A program made the position numbers and the translations under genes. A DNA stretch of 55,157 nt from an uncultured Lachnospiraceae bacterium (GTDB taxonomy: Bacteria; Bacillota; Clostridia; Lachnospirales; Lachnospiraceae). This document shows, one piece after another, positions 43,391 through 51,006 of this stretch (position 1 is its first letter; every line of letters begins with the position of its first letter). Location of the stretch: positions 1 through 55,157 of the forward strand of contig CANRJM010000012.1 of NCBI GenBank assembly GCA_947630925.1, in the 5' to 3' direction. The notes below the pieces were generated by a model. It ran no database searches and was not told the origin of the DNA. It was given only the letters and a program-made list of their open reading frames with translations.

Positions 43391-43438
43391 AATATCCTCT
43401 GTATCCTACATATTATATGAAGGTACAGAGGATATTTT
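43391..43438. terminator. Terminator between convergent DUF1295 and cotJC genes
   Basis: ATATCCTCTGTATCC pairs with GGTACAGAGGATAT across a 15-base loop, with TTTTG on the plus side and A-rich DNA on the other. Confidence 0.8.
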
Positions 43439-43482
43439 GTCTCAAGGTAAAATAAATGCCTGTGCTATTGTTGAACTATTTT

Positions 43483-44100
43483 CTATGATTCCGGTTGAAA
43501 GAACTCCTGATCAAACTCAGCGTTAAAATAGTAAAAATTCTTCTCGTTCATATGCTGCTTTGTCTGTTCCAATGCTTCGCCAAATCTCTGGAAGTGTACG
43601 ACCTCACGGGAACGAAGGTATTTTAAAGGCGCGCGGACATCCGGGTCATCAATGACACGAAGCAGATTTTCATATACCGTACGCGCTTTTTGTTCTGCAG
43701 CCAGATCTTCAAATAAATCGGCATATGGATCGCCTTTCGACTGAAACTCTAAGGAAGTAAAAGGGACGCCTGCGGCAGCCTGTGGCCAGAGCGCCTTTGT
43801 ATGATCGATATAATAAGCGTCAAAACCGGCTGTTTTTGCTTCTTCCGGCGTCAGATCTTTGGTTAGCTGATAGACGATTGCGCAAATAATTTCCATATGG
43901 TTGATTTCTTCCGTACCGATATCAGTAAGAAGTCCGCCAACCTTTTTCACCGGCATGGTATATCGCTGTGCCAGATAGCGCATGGACGCGCTAAGCTCGC
44001 CGTCCGGTCCGCCGTATTGGCTGATTACTAACTGTGCGGTTTTTGGACAGGTCTTTTTGATTTTCACAGGGTACTGCAATCTTTTTTCATAATTCCACAT
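43483..44100 (-). CDS. cotJC: Spore coat protein CotJC (manganese-catalase family)
   Basis: A 205-residue protein related to manganese catalases: MWNYEKRLQYPVKIKKTCPK, the metal-ligand helices GGPDGELSASMRYLAQRYTM, TDIGTEEINHMEIICAIVYQ and the second pair LFEDLAAEQKARTVYENLLR and EVVHFQRFGEAL. It is deposited on the forespore by the mother cell. Its ATG overlaps the stop of the upstream fusion gene (TAATG) and has GGAGG nine bases ahead, so cotJ genes form one operon. Length is normal. Confidence 0.93.
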   Translation of the reverse strand: MWNYEKRLQYPVKIKKTCPKTAQLVISQYGGPDGELSASMRYLAQRYTMPVKKVGGLLTDIGTEEINHMEIICAIVYQLTKDLTPEEAKTAGFDAYYIDHTKALWPQAAAGVPFTSLEFQSKGDPYADLFEDLAAEQKARTVYENLLRVIDDPDVRAPLKYLRSREVVHFQRFGEALEQTKQHMNEKNFYYFNAEFDQEFFQPES

Positions 44101-44564
44101 TAAATACATCCTCCTTCCCATGGCAAAGGACCTTCGGACCACTGAAATAGGTTACCGTTTTTATTACTGTTATTCATAGAATCCTGCGTCAGCGGATTAT
44201 ATTTTGCCGCATATTTTTCTAACAGTTCCTGACGTTTACTGCATAATTGATAGAACAGGGGAAGTCCCTCCGGACAATCCGGATGTGTGTCCAAATAGAG
44301 TGTCAGGTCATTTAAGGCAAAACCAACCCGGCAGATTTCCAACATCAGTTCTTCCTGCTCTGTTTCAGCGGGATGAAGTGCAGAACTGTTGGCTTTTGGC
44401 GCTGTACAGTTGTCTTTTCCCCGAAAAAAAGGCAGATTCAGGCAGGGAAATATCGTACCTTCTTCTAAGGCTTCTGACAGATTATAAGGTTTGCACCATT
44501 TTTGCAAAGGAACGGACGCAATGGCTAATGTTTCTGTTTCACAACAACAATTTGATTCTTTCAA
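44100..44564 (-). CDS. CotJA-CotJB fused spore coat protein
   Basis: A 154-residue protein with a TTG start seven bases after AGGAGG. Residues 15-50 (ASVPLQKWCKPYNLSEALEE then GTIFPCLNLPFF) match CotJA, normally a separate protein of about 80 residues. Residues 70-150 (LMLEICRVGFALNDLTLYLD then THPDCPEGLPLFYQL, ending EGPLPWEGGC) match CotJB. The two are joined by a short Asn/Ser/Glu linker with no stop or start in between. The N-terminal Cys cluster (NCCCETE) is unusual. Upstream is CotJC's partner role in coat assembly. Confidence 0.85.
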   Translation of the reverse strand: MKESNCCCETETLAIASVPLQKWCKPYNLSEALEEGTIFPCLNLPFFRGKDNCTAPKANSSALHPAETEQEELMLEICRVGFALNDLTLYLDTHPDCPEGLPLFYQLCSKRQELLEKYAAKYNPLTQDSMNNSNKNGNLFQWSEGPLPWEGGCI

Positions 44565-44763
44565 GTAATGACCTCCTTTGTTTTCATGAGTTTATCAAAA
44601 GTGACAATAATAGTATTTGTGGGATGAAAAAAATGATGTATAAAAACAGAAAGGAGTTTTTGGAAGTTATAAAATTGACATTTAATACGTTCAATGCTAA
44701 TATAACGTAAATTTTGATCATATTTCAAAAAAATGGAAACGATACAAAGAAGGAGTGCTGTAT

Positions 44764-45105
44764 ATGAAAGAGAAGAAAGAAGCAATCGAATATTGTTTAT
44801 CTTTTCAAAATGTTTATGAAGATTACCCTTTTCGTGATCCGAATTGGTGCGTAATCCGGCATAAAAAGAACCGGAAAGTTTTTGCATGGATTTTTAACAG
44901 GCAGGGAAATGTATGGATTAATGTAAAATGTGATACCGAGTGGCGTGATTTTTGGCGGAATGCTTTTCCGTCTGTCTTGCCCGCATATCATTTGAATAAA
45001 GAGCATTGGAATTCTATTATTTTGGATGGAACAGTACCGGAGCAGGAAATTAAGCGGATGATAGCAGATAGTTTTGCTTTGACAAAACCGAGAAAGGAAT
45101 CGTAA
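44764..45105 (+). CDS. YjbR/MmcQ-family protein
   Basis: A 113-residue cytoplasmic protein; ATG at 44764 with AGGAG eight bases ahead. It contains the YjbR pattern: AIEYCLSFQNVYEDYPF, KNRKVFAWIFNRQGNVWINV and HLNKEHWNSIILDGTVPEQE, followed by a C-terminal helix (IKRMIADSFALTK). The CyaY-like fold is proposed to bind DNA, but the physiological role is unknown. Stands alone between the cotJ operon and a small coiled-coil gene. Confidence 0.88.
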   Translation: MKEKKEAIEYCLSFQNVYEDYPFRDPNWCVIRHKKNRKVFAWIFNRQGNVWINVKCDTEWRDFWRNAFPSVLPAYHLNKEHWNSIILDGTVPEQEIKRMIADSFALTKPRKES

Positions 45106-45267
45106 TGTATTCTGTATCCGGGCGTTTTTCGTTGGTTTCCTGTAAAAGCAAATATACTGATGGAAAGAATATAGTATAGAATGATTCAAAATCCATATAC
45201 TAAGTACCTGAGGTAAAGTGGAATGACTTTTTCGGAAGGAAAAAGGGATGAGCAGGGAGGTAGCAGA

Positions 45268-45474
45268 ATGGAAAAAGATGTTTCCGGAGATTTGGATTTT
45301 TTGAATCAGTTGAATCAGGAGGATAGGCAGAGGTTTTATCGTATGGCTGCCAGTGAAAAGAAAATGACAGTGACAGAAAACAAACTTGCCAAGGAAGAGG
45401 AAAAGCTCGCAGAAGAAAATGCAGATATGAGCCAGTTGACAGACAGGATTGCTTCAAAGAGCTTTCAAGGATAA
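45268..45474 (+). CDS. Small coiled-coil protein, unknown function
   Basis: A 68-residue acidic protein with GGGAGG ahead of the ATG at 45268. It begins MEKDVSGDLDFLNQLNQEDR and then a heptad-rich helix (KKMTVTENKLAKEEEKLAEE). No membrane helix or known domain. A terminator follows its stop directly, which supports a real gene. No family recognised. Confidence 0.6.
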   Translation: MEKDVSGDLDFLNQLNQEDRQRFYRMAASEKKMTVTENKLAKEEEKLAEENADMSQLTDRIASKSFQG

Positions 45475-45502
45475 AAAAAGGAATGCGGATGCATTCCTTT
45501 TT
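45473..45502. terminator. Terminator after the coiled-coil gene
   Basis: AAAAAAGGAATGC-GGAT-GCATTCCTTTTTT: a perfect palindromic terminator, usable from both sides; the HD-GYP gene ends 47 bp away on the other strand. Confidence 0.9.
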
Positions 45503-45548
45503 TCGTGTATCTCTTTCTTATACCGCATAAAAATGGCAATATGTACCG

Positions 45549-46679
45549 TCAAATCAGTTCGGTAATATTTACGCTGAAATCGCGTGATAAATCATAGGTT
45601 GCCGTATCGGTAATCACTACCGGGCGCGAAAGAAAATTCTGGTTCAGCAAGACTACTTTTCCGTGCTCTCCGTTTGACAGAAGGACTTCTGTATTGATAT
45701 ACGCTTCAATTGTCCTTCGCATAAAAAGATATAGCAGACTTGGGTCATATAGATTTTTTTCCTGCTCAAAGGTCGCAATTACGGTAAATGGGCAAATCCC
45801 TTTGCGATAGGAGCGGTTGGAAGTCATAGCGTCATATACATCTGCAATAGCAACAATGGAAGAAAAGTCGCTAAGTTCAAATCCTGTCAGGCGTTTTGGA
45901 TATCCGCTTCCGTCATAGCGTTCATGATGTTGAAGCGCCGCCAGTTTAATGCGGTTGTCTAAGGATTTTGGACGCAGAATATCATATCCCAATTTTGGAT
46001 GTGAGCGAATCATAGAAAATTCTTCTTCTGTTAATTTGCCGGGCTTTGCTATAATATCATGCGGTATCTTCAATTTACCAATATCATGTAATAGGCCGCA
46101 AAGAATTAATGTGCGCATCTCCTTTGTCGGCAATCCTAACCAGGATCCAATCATATTACAGATGAGCGAAACATTCAGGGAGTGTGCATAGGTAATATCA
46201 TCAAAACCGCGCAGGCACTGCATCATATCAAGGAGATGAAGCGCATTACGCGTTTTGGAAACAATGGATTCTACTTCGTGCAGCATATCATCTACTACTT
46301 CTCCGCTGTCTTTCAGTACAATATCATTTAATTGTTCCTTAAAATTCGTTACAGATTTTGTAAAACTGTCTTTAAATGCAGCAAAAGATTCCGATTGCCG
46401 TATTCTATCATAGTAAGTAAAGCTGTTTTCGTGGGAACTTTGTTCTGTTTTAGGGGTTTCCGTAGTTTCCGTAGTTTCTGCTGCCGTTCCGTTATCCGGT
46501 TCCTTTTCTGGAAGATATACTCTTACGGATTTAATCGCATAATATTTTAATTTATCAATAATTTCCTGCGTTAAAGTCGTATTGCTTTGAATGACAAGAT
46601 GATTGGTAAAAGTATATGCCGCATCAGCCGAGACCATGCCGGGCTTCAAGTTTGCCGTTAAAACCTTCTTTGTTTTCAT
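45549..46679 (-). CDS. HD-GYP domain c-di-GMP phosphodiesterase
   Basis: A 376-residue cytoplasmic signalling protein. The N-terminal 140 residues (DUF3391-like start MKTKKVLTANLKPGMVSADA) include a Thr/Glu-rich linker. The catalytic HD-GYP domain shows HSLNVS, LLHDIGKLKIP (metal-binding HD), SHPKLGYDIL, HHERYDGSGYP and IVAIADVYDAMTSNR, all intact. The enzyme should break c-di-GMP down to GMP and thereby affect surface attachment and motility. The C-terminal 60 residues add a beta-rich tail. It ends in a hairpin shared with the preceding gene. Confidence 0.93.
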   Translation of the reverse strand: MKTKKVLTANLKPGMVSADAAYTFTNHLVIQSNTTLTQEIIDKLKYYAIKSVRVYLPEKEPDNGTAAETTETTETPKTEQSSHENSFTYYDRIRQSESFAAFKDSFTKSVTNFKEQLNDIVLKDSGEVVDDMLHEVESIVSKTRNALHLLDMMQCLRGFDDITYAHSLNVSLICNMIGSWLGLPTKEMRTLILCGLLHDIGKLKIPHDIIAKPGKLTEEEFSMIRSHPKLGYDILRPKSLDNRIKLAALQHHERYDGSGYPKRLTGFELSDFSSIVAIADVYDAMTSNRSYRKGICPFTVIATFEQEKNLYDPSLLYLFMRRTIEAYINTEVLLSNGEHGKVVLLNQNFLSRPVVITDTATYDLSRDFSVNITELI

Positions 46680-46939
46680 AATACAGTGATCCTTTTTTCT
46701 AAAATGATTTTAAACAGAAGAAAAGCGTCAAAGCCGATGCCTTGCGCCAACCGGATATGCTATGGGATTTTACGGGAAATTTAAAATCATATAACTAACC
46801 GATAGCTATAGTTTATCATGTATTGCTAATAATAGCAATGGATAAAAATTAAGAGTTTATGCAGTGTAAAATGAAATATTCCAAAATTATCGGACAGTGT
46901 GTCGTATTTCCCTTAAAACATTTTAAGCGATTTTATGGT
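46680..46939. other. Intergenic region before the rplM promoter
   Basis: Divergent upstream region of the HD-GYP gene and rplM. I see A/T-rich DNA with no open frame, no clear hairpin terminator and no good -35/-10 for the HD-GYP gene. Confidence 0.5.
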
Positions 46940-46981
46940 AGAATTATGGTAGAAACTACAAGAATTATGGTAGAAACTACA
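46940..46981 (+). repeat. Two perfect 21-bp tandem repeats ahead of rplM
   Basis: AGAATTATGGTAGAAACTAC plus A occurs at 46940-46960 and 46961-46981 without a mismatch, with a partial TTATGGTAGA copy before them (46933). They end 9 bp before the -35 box and may be an UP-like or regulator site. Confidence 0.8.
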
Positions 46982-46990
46982 GAAAAAATC

Positions 46991-47019
46991 TTGACAAGCA
47001 TTTCAAATCGTTATATAAT
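46991..47019 (+). promoter_or_regulatory. Consensus promoter of rplM-rpsI
   Basis: TTGACA (46991-46996), 17-bp spacer, TATAAT (47014-47019). The leader of about 95 nt that follows may fold as an L13 ribosomal leader, but I cannot match it with confidence. Confidence 0.88.
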
Positions 47020-47120
47020 TGTCAAATGTGGCGTGTGAAAGCTGACCATAGCCCCGGTATAAGCAATCAGACGCAATTAGTTTGAAAATGATATACGTTA
47101 TAAAGTTAGGAGGTACTGGG

Positions 47121-47561
47121 ATGAAGAGTTATATGGCTAGCCCATCCACAATTGAGAGAAAATGGTATGTTGTTGATGCGACAGGACATACATTGGGTCG
47201 TCTTGCATCAGAAGTTGCAAATGTATTAAGAGGCAAGAATAAGCCTATTTATACACCACATATTGATACGGGAGACTATGTGATTATTATCAATGCTGAT
47301 AAGATTACAGTAACCGGCAAGAAATTGGATCAGAAGATTTATTATCATCATTCAGAGTATGTCGGCGGAATGAAAGAGACAAAACTCAAGGATATGCTTG
47401 AAAAGAAACCAGAGTATGTAATCACACATGCAGTTAAGGGAATGCTTCCAAAGGGACCGCTTGGCCGTCAGATGTTGAAGAAACTTCATGTATATGCCGG
47501 CGCAGAGCATGTGCATGAGGCGCAGAAACCGGAAGTATTAGAGATTAAAGAGCGAGCATAA
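47121..47561 (+). CDS. rplM: Ribosomal protein L13
   Basis: A 146-residue protein of the large subunit. It carries [58 protein letters not shown] and [13 protein letters not shown], all diagnostic for L13. The ATG at 47121 has TAGGAGG eight bases ahead; the longer frame at 47082 is rejected. The operon continues with rpsI 20 bp later, as in nearly all Firmicutes. Confidence 0.98.
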   Translation: MKSYMASPSTIERKWYVVDATGHTLGRLASEVANVLRGKNKPIYTPHIDTGDYVIIINADKITVTGKKLDQKIYYHHSEYVGGMKETKLKDMLEKKPEYVITHAVKGMLPKGPLGRQMLKKLHVYAGAEHVHEAQKPEVLEIKERA

Positions 47562-47580
47562 TTGAGAGGAGGAAAATAAA

Positions 47581-47973
47581 TTGGCAAATGCAAAGTTTTA
47601 TGGAACAGGTAGAAGAAAAAGCAGTATTGCTAGAGTATATTTAGCGCCGGGTACGGGAAAGATCACAATCAATAAAAAGGATATAGACGAGTATTTTGGC
47701 TTGGAGACGTTAAAAATCATTGCCCGTCAGCCGCTTGTCGCAACAGATACAGAGAATAAGTATGATGCGAAGATTACTGTTCGCGGAGGCGGATTTACCG
47801 GTCAGGCCGGTGCGATCAGGCATGGTATTGCAAGAGCGCTCCTCACGGTAGACGCTGATTTCCGTCCGATTCTGAAAAAGGCAGGTTATTTAACCCGTGA
47901 TCCTCGTATGAAAGAGCGTAAAAAGTATGGTCTTAAGAAAGCCCGTAGAGCGCCACAGTTCTCGAAGAGATAA
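47581..47973 (+). CDS. rpsI: Ribosomal protein S9
   Basis: A 130-residue small-subunit protein with a TTG start after AGAGGAGG. Diagnostic parts are [20 protein letters not shown], the [20 protein letters not shown] block and the basic C-terminus [12 protein letters not shown] that reaches the P-site tRNA. The 3' end of rpsI is a known integration site for conjugative elements, and an AT-rich defence region begins right after it. Confidence 0.98.
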   Translation: MANAKFYGTGRRKSSIARVYLAPGTGKITINKKDIDEYFGLETLKIIARQPLVATDTENKYDAKITVRGGGFTGQAGAIRHGIARALLTVDADFRPILKKAGYLTRDPRMKERKKYGLKKARRAPQFSKR

Positions 47974-48113
47974 TTATTCGGAAACGAAGATATCAAGAAA
48001 AGCCCATTTTACAAGGGTACAGAGGTTGTGGGAAGTTGTCGAATGTGTTGGATTTCAAACGGAATGCAACACATATGCAACAGGTATGCAACACAAATAT
48101 CAATGATATGTAT

Positions 48114-48150
48114 AGGACATTTTCAGAGAAATCTGGGAATGTCCTTTCTT
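48114..48150 (+). terminator. Terminator after rpsI
   Basis: AGGACATTTTCAGA pairs with TCTGGGAATGTCCT around GAAA, followed by TTCTT. Between the rpsI stop and this hairpin lies 140 bp with three TGCAAC-type repeats and no clear gene. Confidence 0.75.
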
Positions 48151-48234
48151 AATTTAAATCGGATTAATCGTATCTACAAGCCCCTTTCTCTCAAAGTGGT
48201 ATTTTGAGCAATGTACTCAAGATACCGTTTGAGA

Positions 48235-48894
48235 TTATTTATTTATGGATACAATATATCTCATAAATTCTTTCTTAAAATAAAAAGCTCTATTTTTATC
48301 AGATACGTTTCTATGATAAATATTAGAATAAATCGGACGATAAGGTTTGGAATCTTTTGTTCTAATTTGTATGAATTGCCCACTAGCAGTATGTAACATA
48401 GCAGTTGGAGACCCCTGAAGCATTTGGTTAAATTGATTACATATATCATAATAATCTCTTTCGAGTTGAAGGCATAATTCTTCATAGAGAGGATTAGATA
48501 AATCAACTTCTACGCAGGGTAAAAACATCCAATCTGATTGAGGACCTTCTTTGCTTATAGGAACATATAATAAATGTTGCAATTTGGTGTATAATTTCGT
48601 TTGATAAAAATTTTTACCAGATAGTATTTCATCTATCATTGTGGATGTTTGTGTAATAAACATTGTTTCAAGAGGATTACCCAAACGATCGCATTTGTTA
48701 GTTTTTAGTTCACCATCTTCAAAATCCAAAGTAGTATTTGAGAGATTTAGTCCAATAGTTAGTTCTAATAATTGACCGGTACGTCCTTTATTTAATTTAA
48801 GCATTGTATCTTCGAAAACTGTTGGTGTGAGATATTGTTTAAAAGGTATATTGGCAAGTTTATCAATTCTTTGTTTGGCATCGCATAATTTCAT
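48235..48894 (-). CDS. MutH-like type II restriction endonuclease
   Basis: A 219-residue protein that aligns by eye with MutH and the catalytic half of Sau3AI: KGRTGQLLELTIGLNLSNTT, the catalytic DFEDGELKTNK (D-x-n-E-x-K), LGNPLETMFITQT, ASGQFIQIRTKDSK and AFYFKKEFMRYIV. MutH-type enzymes cut at GATC. The length is that of single-domain MutH, whereas Sau3AI has two such domains. The gene overlaps the upstream controller gene by 4 bp (ATGA) and points away from a methyltransferase, as in restriction-modification loci, so it is more likely a restriction enzyme than a mismatch-repair factor. Confidence 0.82.
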   Translation of the reverse strand: MKLCDAKQRIDKLANIPFKQYLTPTVFEDTMLKLNKGRTGQLLELTIGLNLSNTTLDFEDGELKTNKCDRLGNPLETMFITQTSTMIDEILSGKNFYQTKLYTKLQHLLYVPISKEGPQSDWMFLPCVEVDLSNPLYEELCLQLERDYYDICNQFNQMLQGSPTAMLHTASGQFIQIRTKDSKPYRPIYSNIYHRNVSDKNRAFYFKKEFMRYIVSINK

Positions 48895-49130
48895 TTGGCT
48901 ACCTCCTTAAAAAATTCAATAATTTCAACATTAAGAGCATTCGCAATCTGATTGAGAGCAGAGATAGAAAGACTCTTATCACATCCGGCAGCTTCAATTT
49001 TTGAAAGATAGCTAATACTAATTCCTGCTTGCTCGGCAAGCTGTATCTGTGTTAATTTTGTTTGTTCTCTATAATGTTTTATATTTGCTCCTATAACATG
49101 GTATAGGCTTGTATCTGATTCAAAACGCAT
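48891..49130 (-). CDS. XRE-family controller (C) protein
   Basis: A 79-residue helix-turn-helix protein: VIGANIKHYREQTKLTQIQL then AEQAGISISYLSKIEAAGC and a hydrophobic end (ALNVEIIEFFKEVAK). This size and fold are those of restriction-modification C proteins. It is translationally coupled to the nuclease gene. Candidate operators with the pattern TTCAC-N5-GTGAA or close to it lie upstream of its start. Such proteins delay nuclease synthesis until the methylase has modified the genome. Confidence 0.88.
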   Translation of the reverse strand: MRFESDTSLYHVIGANIKHYREQTKLTQIQLAEQAGISISYLSKIEAAGCDKSLSISALNQIANALNVEIIEFFKEVAK

Positions 49131-49142
49131 AATAAGACCTCT

Positions 49143-49202
49143 TTCACTATTTGTACATATTATCTCATGCCGCTAACAGTATATGAATTCACTTATTGTG
49201 AA
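49143..49202. promoter_or_regulatory. Candidate C-protein operators between divergent genes
   Basis: TTCAC-TATTT-GTACA (49143-49157) and TTCAC-TTATT-GTGAA (49188-49202) are two similar inverted repeats 45 bp apart, between the controller gene and the divergent methyltransferase gene. The second is a perfect 5-bp palindrome. Confidence 0.5.
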
Positions 49203-49256
49203 AGAAAAAAGAGGTAGATTTTCTATACGATGCGGTGTACAATATGATTAACATTA

Positions 49257-50000
49257 ATGGAGAAGGAGGAATGTTTTATAAAATTTCAACCAAATAATTT
49301 TCGGCTTAAACCAACAACAGTCTGGTCGTTTCCAGATAGAGGGAGTTGGGCAACGCATTCAGGAAAGTATCGAGGTAATTGGTCTCCGTATGTACCAAGA
49401 AATCTAATACTTCGCTATTCAAAGCCAGGAGATTGGCTTTTAGACCAATTTATGGGTGGTGGGACAACTTTAGTAGAGGCAAAGCTACTCAATCGTAATG
49501 CGGTAGGTGTTGATATTAATCCGCAGTCAGTTTCAATTTCTGAAACAAATTTAAAATTCCAATGTGAAACAAAATCGAAGATATTCGCAAAAAATGGAGA
49601 TGCAACAAATTTGCATTTTATAAAAGATGGGCATATTGACTTTATTTGTACACATCCGCCATATGCTAATATTATTAAATATAGTAATGGGATAGAGGGA
49701 GACATTTCGTTGTTATGCGTAGATGAGTTTTTAGAAAAAATGAATAAGGTTGCTGAAGAATCATTTCGTGTGTTAAAAAAGGGTAAGATGTGTGCAGTTA
49801 TGATTGGTGATGTTAGAAGGTATGGAAAAGTTCTTCCTTTAGGGTTTAGAATGATGGAATGCTTTTTAAGTGCTGGATTCACAAATAAAGAAATAATCAT
49901 TAAAGAGCAACATAATTGTCGTTCGACAGAATATTGGCGCAATCAGAATAATTCTTTTTTATTGTTGGCTCATGAGTATATATTTGTGTTTCAAAAATAG
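49257..50000 (+). CDS. Amino-methyltransferase (N6-adenine or N4-cytosine)
   Basis: A 247-residue DNA methylase. The segment TTVWSFPDRGSWATHSGKYR, then the SAM motif DQFMGGGTTLVEA, GVDINP and the catalytic motif CTHPPYANII (THPPY) place it among the amino-methylases with SAM motif before catalytic motif. Start is uncertain: the ATG at 49257 has no ribosome binding site ahead, while a good GGAGAAGGAGG lies inside codons 1-4, with no ATG, GTG or TTG in frame behind it. It is divergent from the controller and MutH-like genes and is probably the partner methylase that protects their target. Confidence 0.8.
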   Translation: MEKEECFIKFQPNNFRLKPTTVWSFPDRGSWATHSGKYRGNWSPYVPRNLILRYSKPGDWLLDQFMGGGTTLVEAKLLNRNAVGVDINPQSVSISETNLKFQCETKSKIFAKNGDATNLHFIKDGHIDFICTHPPYANIIKYSNGIEGDISLLCVDEFLEKMNKVAEESFRVLKKGKMCAVMIGDVRRYGKVLPLGFRMMECFLSAGFTNKEIIIKEQHNCRSTEYWRNQNNSFLLLAHEYIFVFQK

Positions 50001-50109
50001 GTTATTTTATATGCAAAAAGAGTGAAAGTTTAGGTTGTTATTTTGTCCGTTTAAAAGTATAATAAACAAGTAGAACATTATCCGTTAGACATAGAGAAGA
50101 GGAAATTGA

Positions 50110-50943
50110 ATGAGTAGCTCAAATATCGCTCCATTTGTGAAATGGGCTGGGGGTAAGAGACAGCTTTTATCACAAATTAAAGAACGAATGCCTGAGAAAT
50201 ATAATAATTACTTTGAACCATTTGTAGGTGGGGGAGCAGTTATCTTTGAATTGCTACCTGCAAAGGCTCTGATAAATGACATAAACAAGGCTTTGATAAA
50301 TGCATATAAGCAGATATGTGATGCACCTGATGCTTTTTTGAAGGCTGTAAGTAAGCTTGATGAAGAAATGTGGGAAGATGGAAAGAAATACTATTATTCT
50401 CTCCGTGAGCATTACAATGACAAATTGATGAAAGCTGAATATGATGTGGAATTAGCTGCATTGTTTGTATTTATAAATAAGCATTGTTTTAATGGATTAT
50501 ATCGTGTAAATGGCAAGGGCTTATTTAATGTTCCGTATAACAATAGCCGTAGAGCTTCTGTTGATGAAGGTGCTATTGTAGAGATTTCGAAATATCTGCA
50601 GGGGATAACAATTATTGATGGAGATTTTGAGGAAGCTTGCAAGGGGGCAAGGAAGGGTGATTTTGTATTTATTGACAGCCCATATGCGCCATTGAATCCG
50701 ACTTCGTTTGAATCATATACAAAAGAGGGCTTTGACATTGAAAGTCATAAACGATTAGCAAAGCTTTATGATGAATTAACAGCTAGAGGATGTTATTGCA
50801 TGCTCACAAATCATAATGCAGGACTGATAAACGAGCTATATGGAAACAAAGGTTACAAAATAGATGTTGTAAAGGTTAAGCGTATGATTAATTCCGATGC
50901 ATCTAACAGAGTTGGAGAAGAAGTAATTATATGTAATTATTAA
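50110..50943 (+). CDS. Dam-like D12-class adenine methyltransferase (DpnM type)
   Basis: A 277-residue N6-adenine methylase for GATC by family. It has FVKWAGGKRQLLSQI, SAM motif YFEPFVGGGAVIFEL, NKHCFNGLYRVNGKGLFNVP and motif IV FIDSPYAPLNPTSFESYT. Classical D12 enzymes have DPPY here; the Ser variant (DSPY) may be a subfamily trait. The order dpnM-dpnA continues downstream as in DpnII systems. Ribosome binding site AGAAGAGG precedes the ATG. Codon use is AT-rich, in line with the surrounding island. Confidence 0.88.
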   Translation: MSSSNIAPFVKWAGGKRQLLSQIKERMPEKYNNYFEPFVGGGAVIFELLPAKALINDINKALINAYKQICDAPDAFLKAVSKLDEEMWEDGKKYYYSLREHYNDKLMKAEYDVELAALFVFINKHCFNGLYRVNGKGLFNVPYNNSRRASVDEGAIVEISKYLQGITIIDGDFEEACKGARKGDFVFIDSPYAPLNPTSFESYTKEGFDIESHKRLAKLYDELTARGCYCMLTNHNAGLINELYGNKGYKIDVVKVKRMINSDASNRVGEEVIICNY

Positions 50944-51006
50944 ATGGAGTCAATATCTCTGCTTACAGAGAGTTGCATTTTGCTCCACAAAACGAGGAGA
51001 CATATA

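Noticed and set aside
44204..44710. Plus-strand frame opposite the cotJA-cotJB gene
   Set aside because: No family texture and no ribosome binding site; the minus-strand frame has clear CotJ motifs.
46933..46981. CRISPR-like array
   Set aside because: The 21-bp copies are directly adjacent with no spacers and no cas gene is present in the window.
47020..47120. Ribosomal L13 leader RNA
   Set aside because: The position fits, but I could not match the conserved structure by eye, so it is only mentioned with the promoter.
48261..48506. Second minus-strand frame inside the MutH-like gene
   Set aside because: Shadow frame without start signal; the main frame holds the catalytic motifs.
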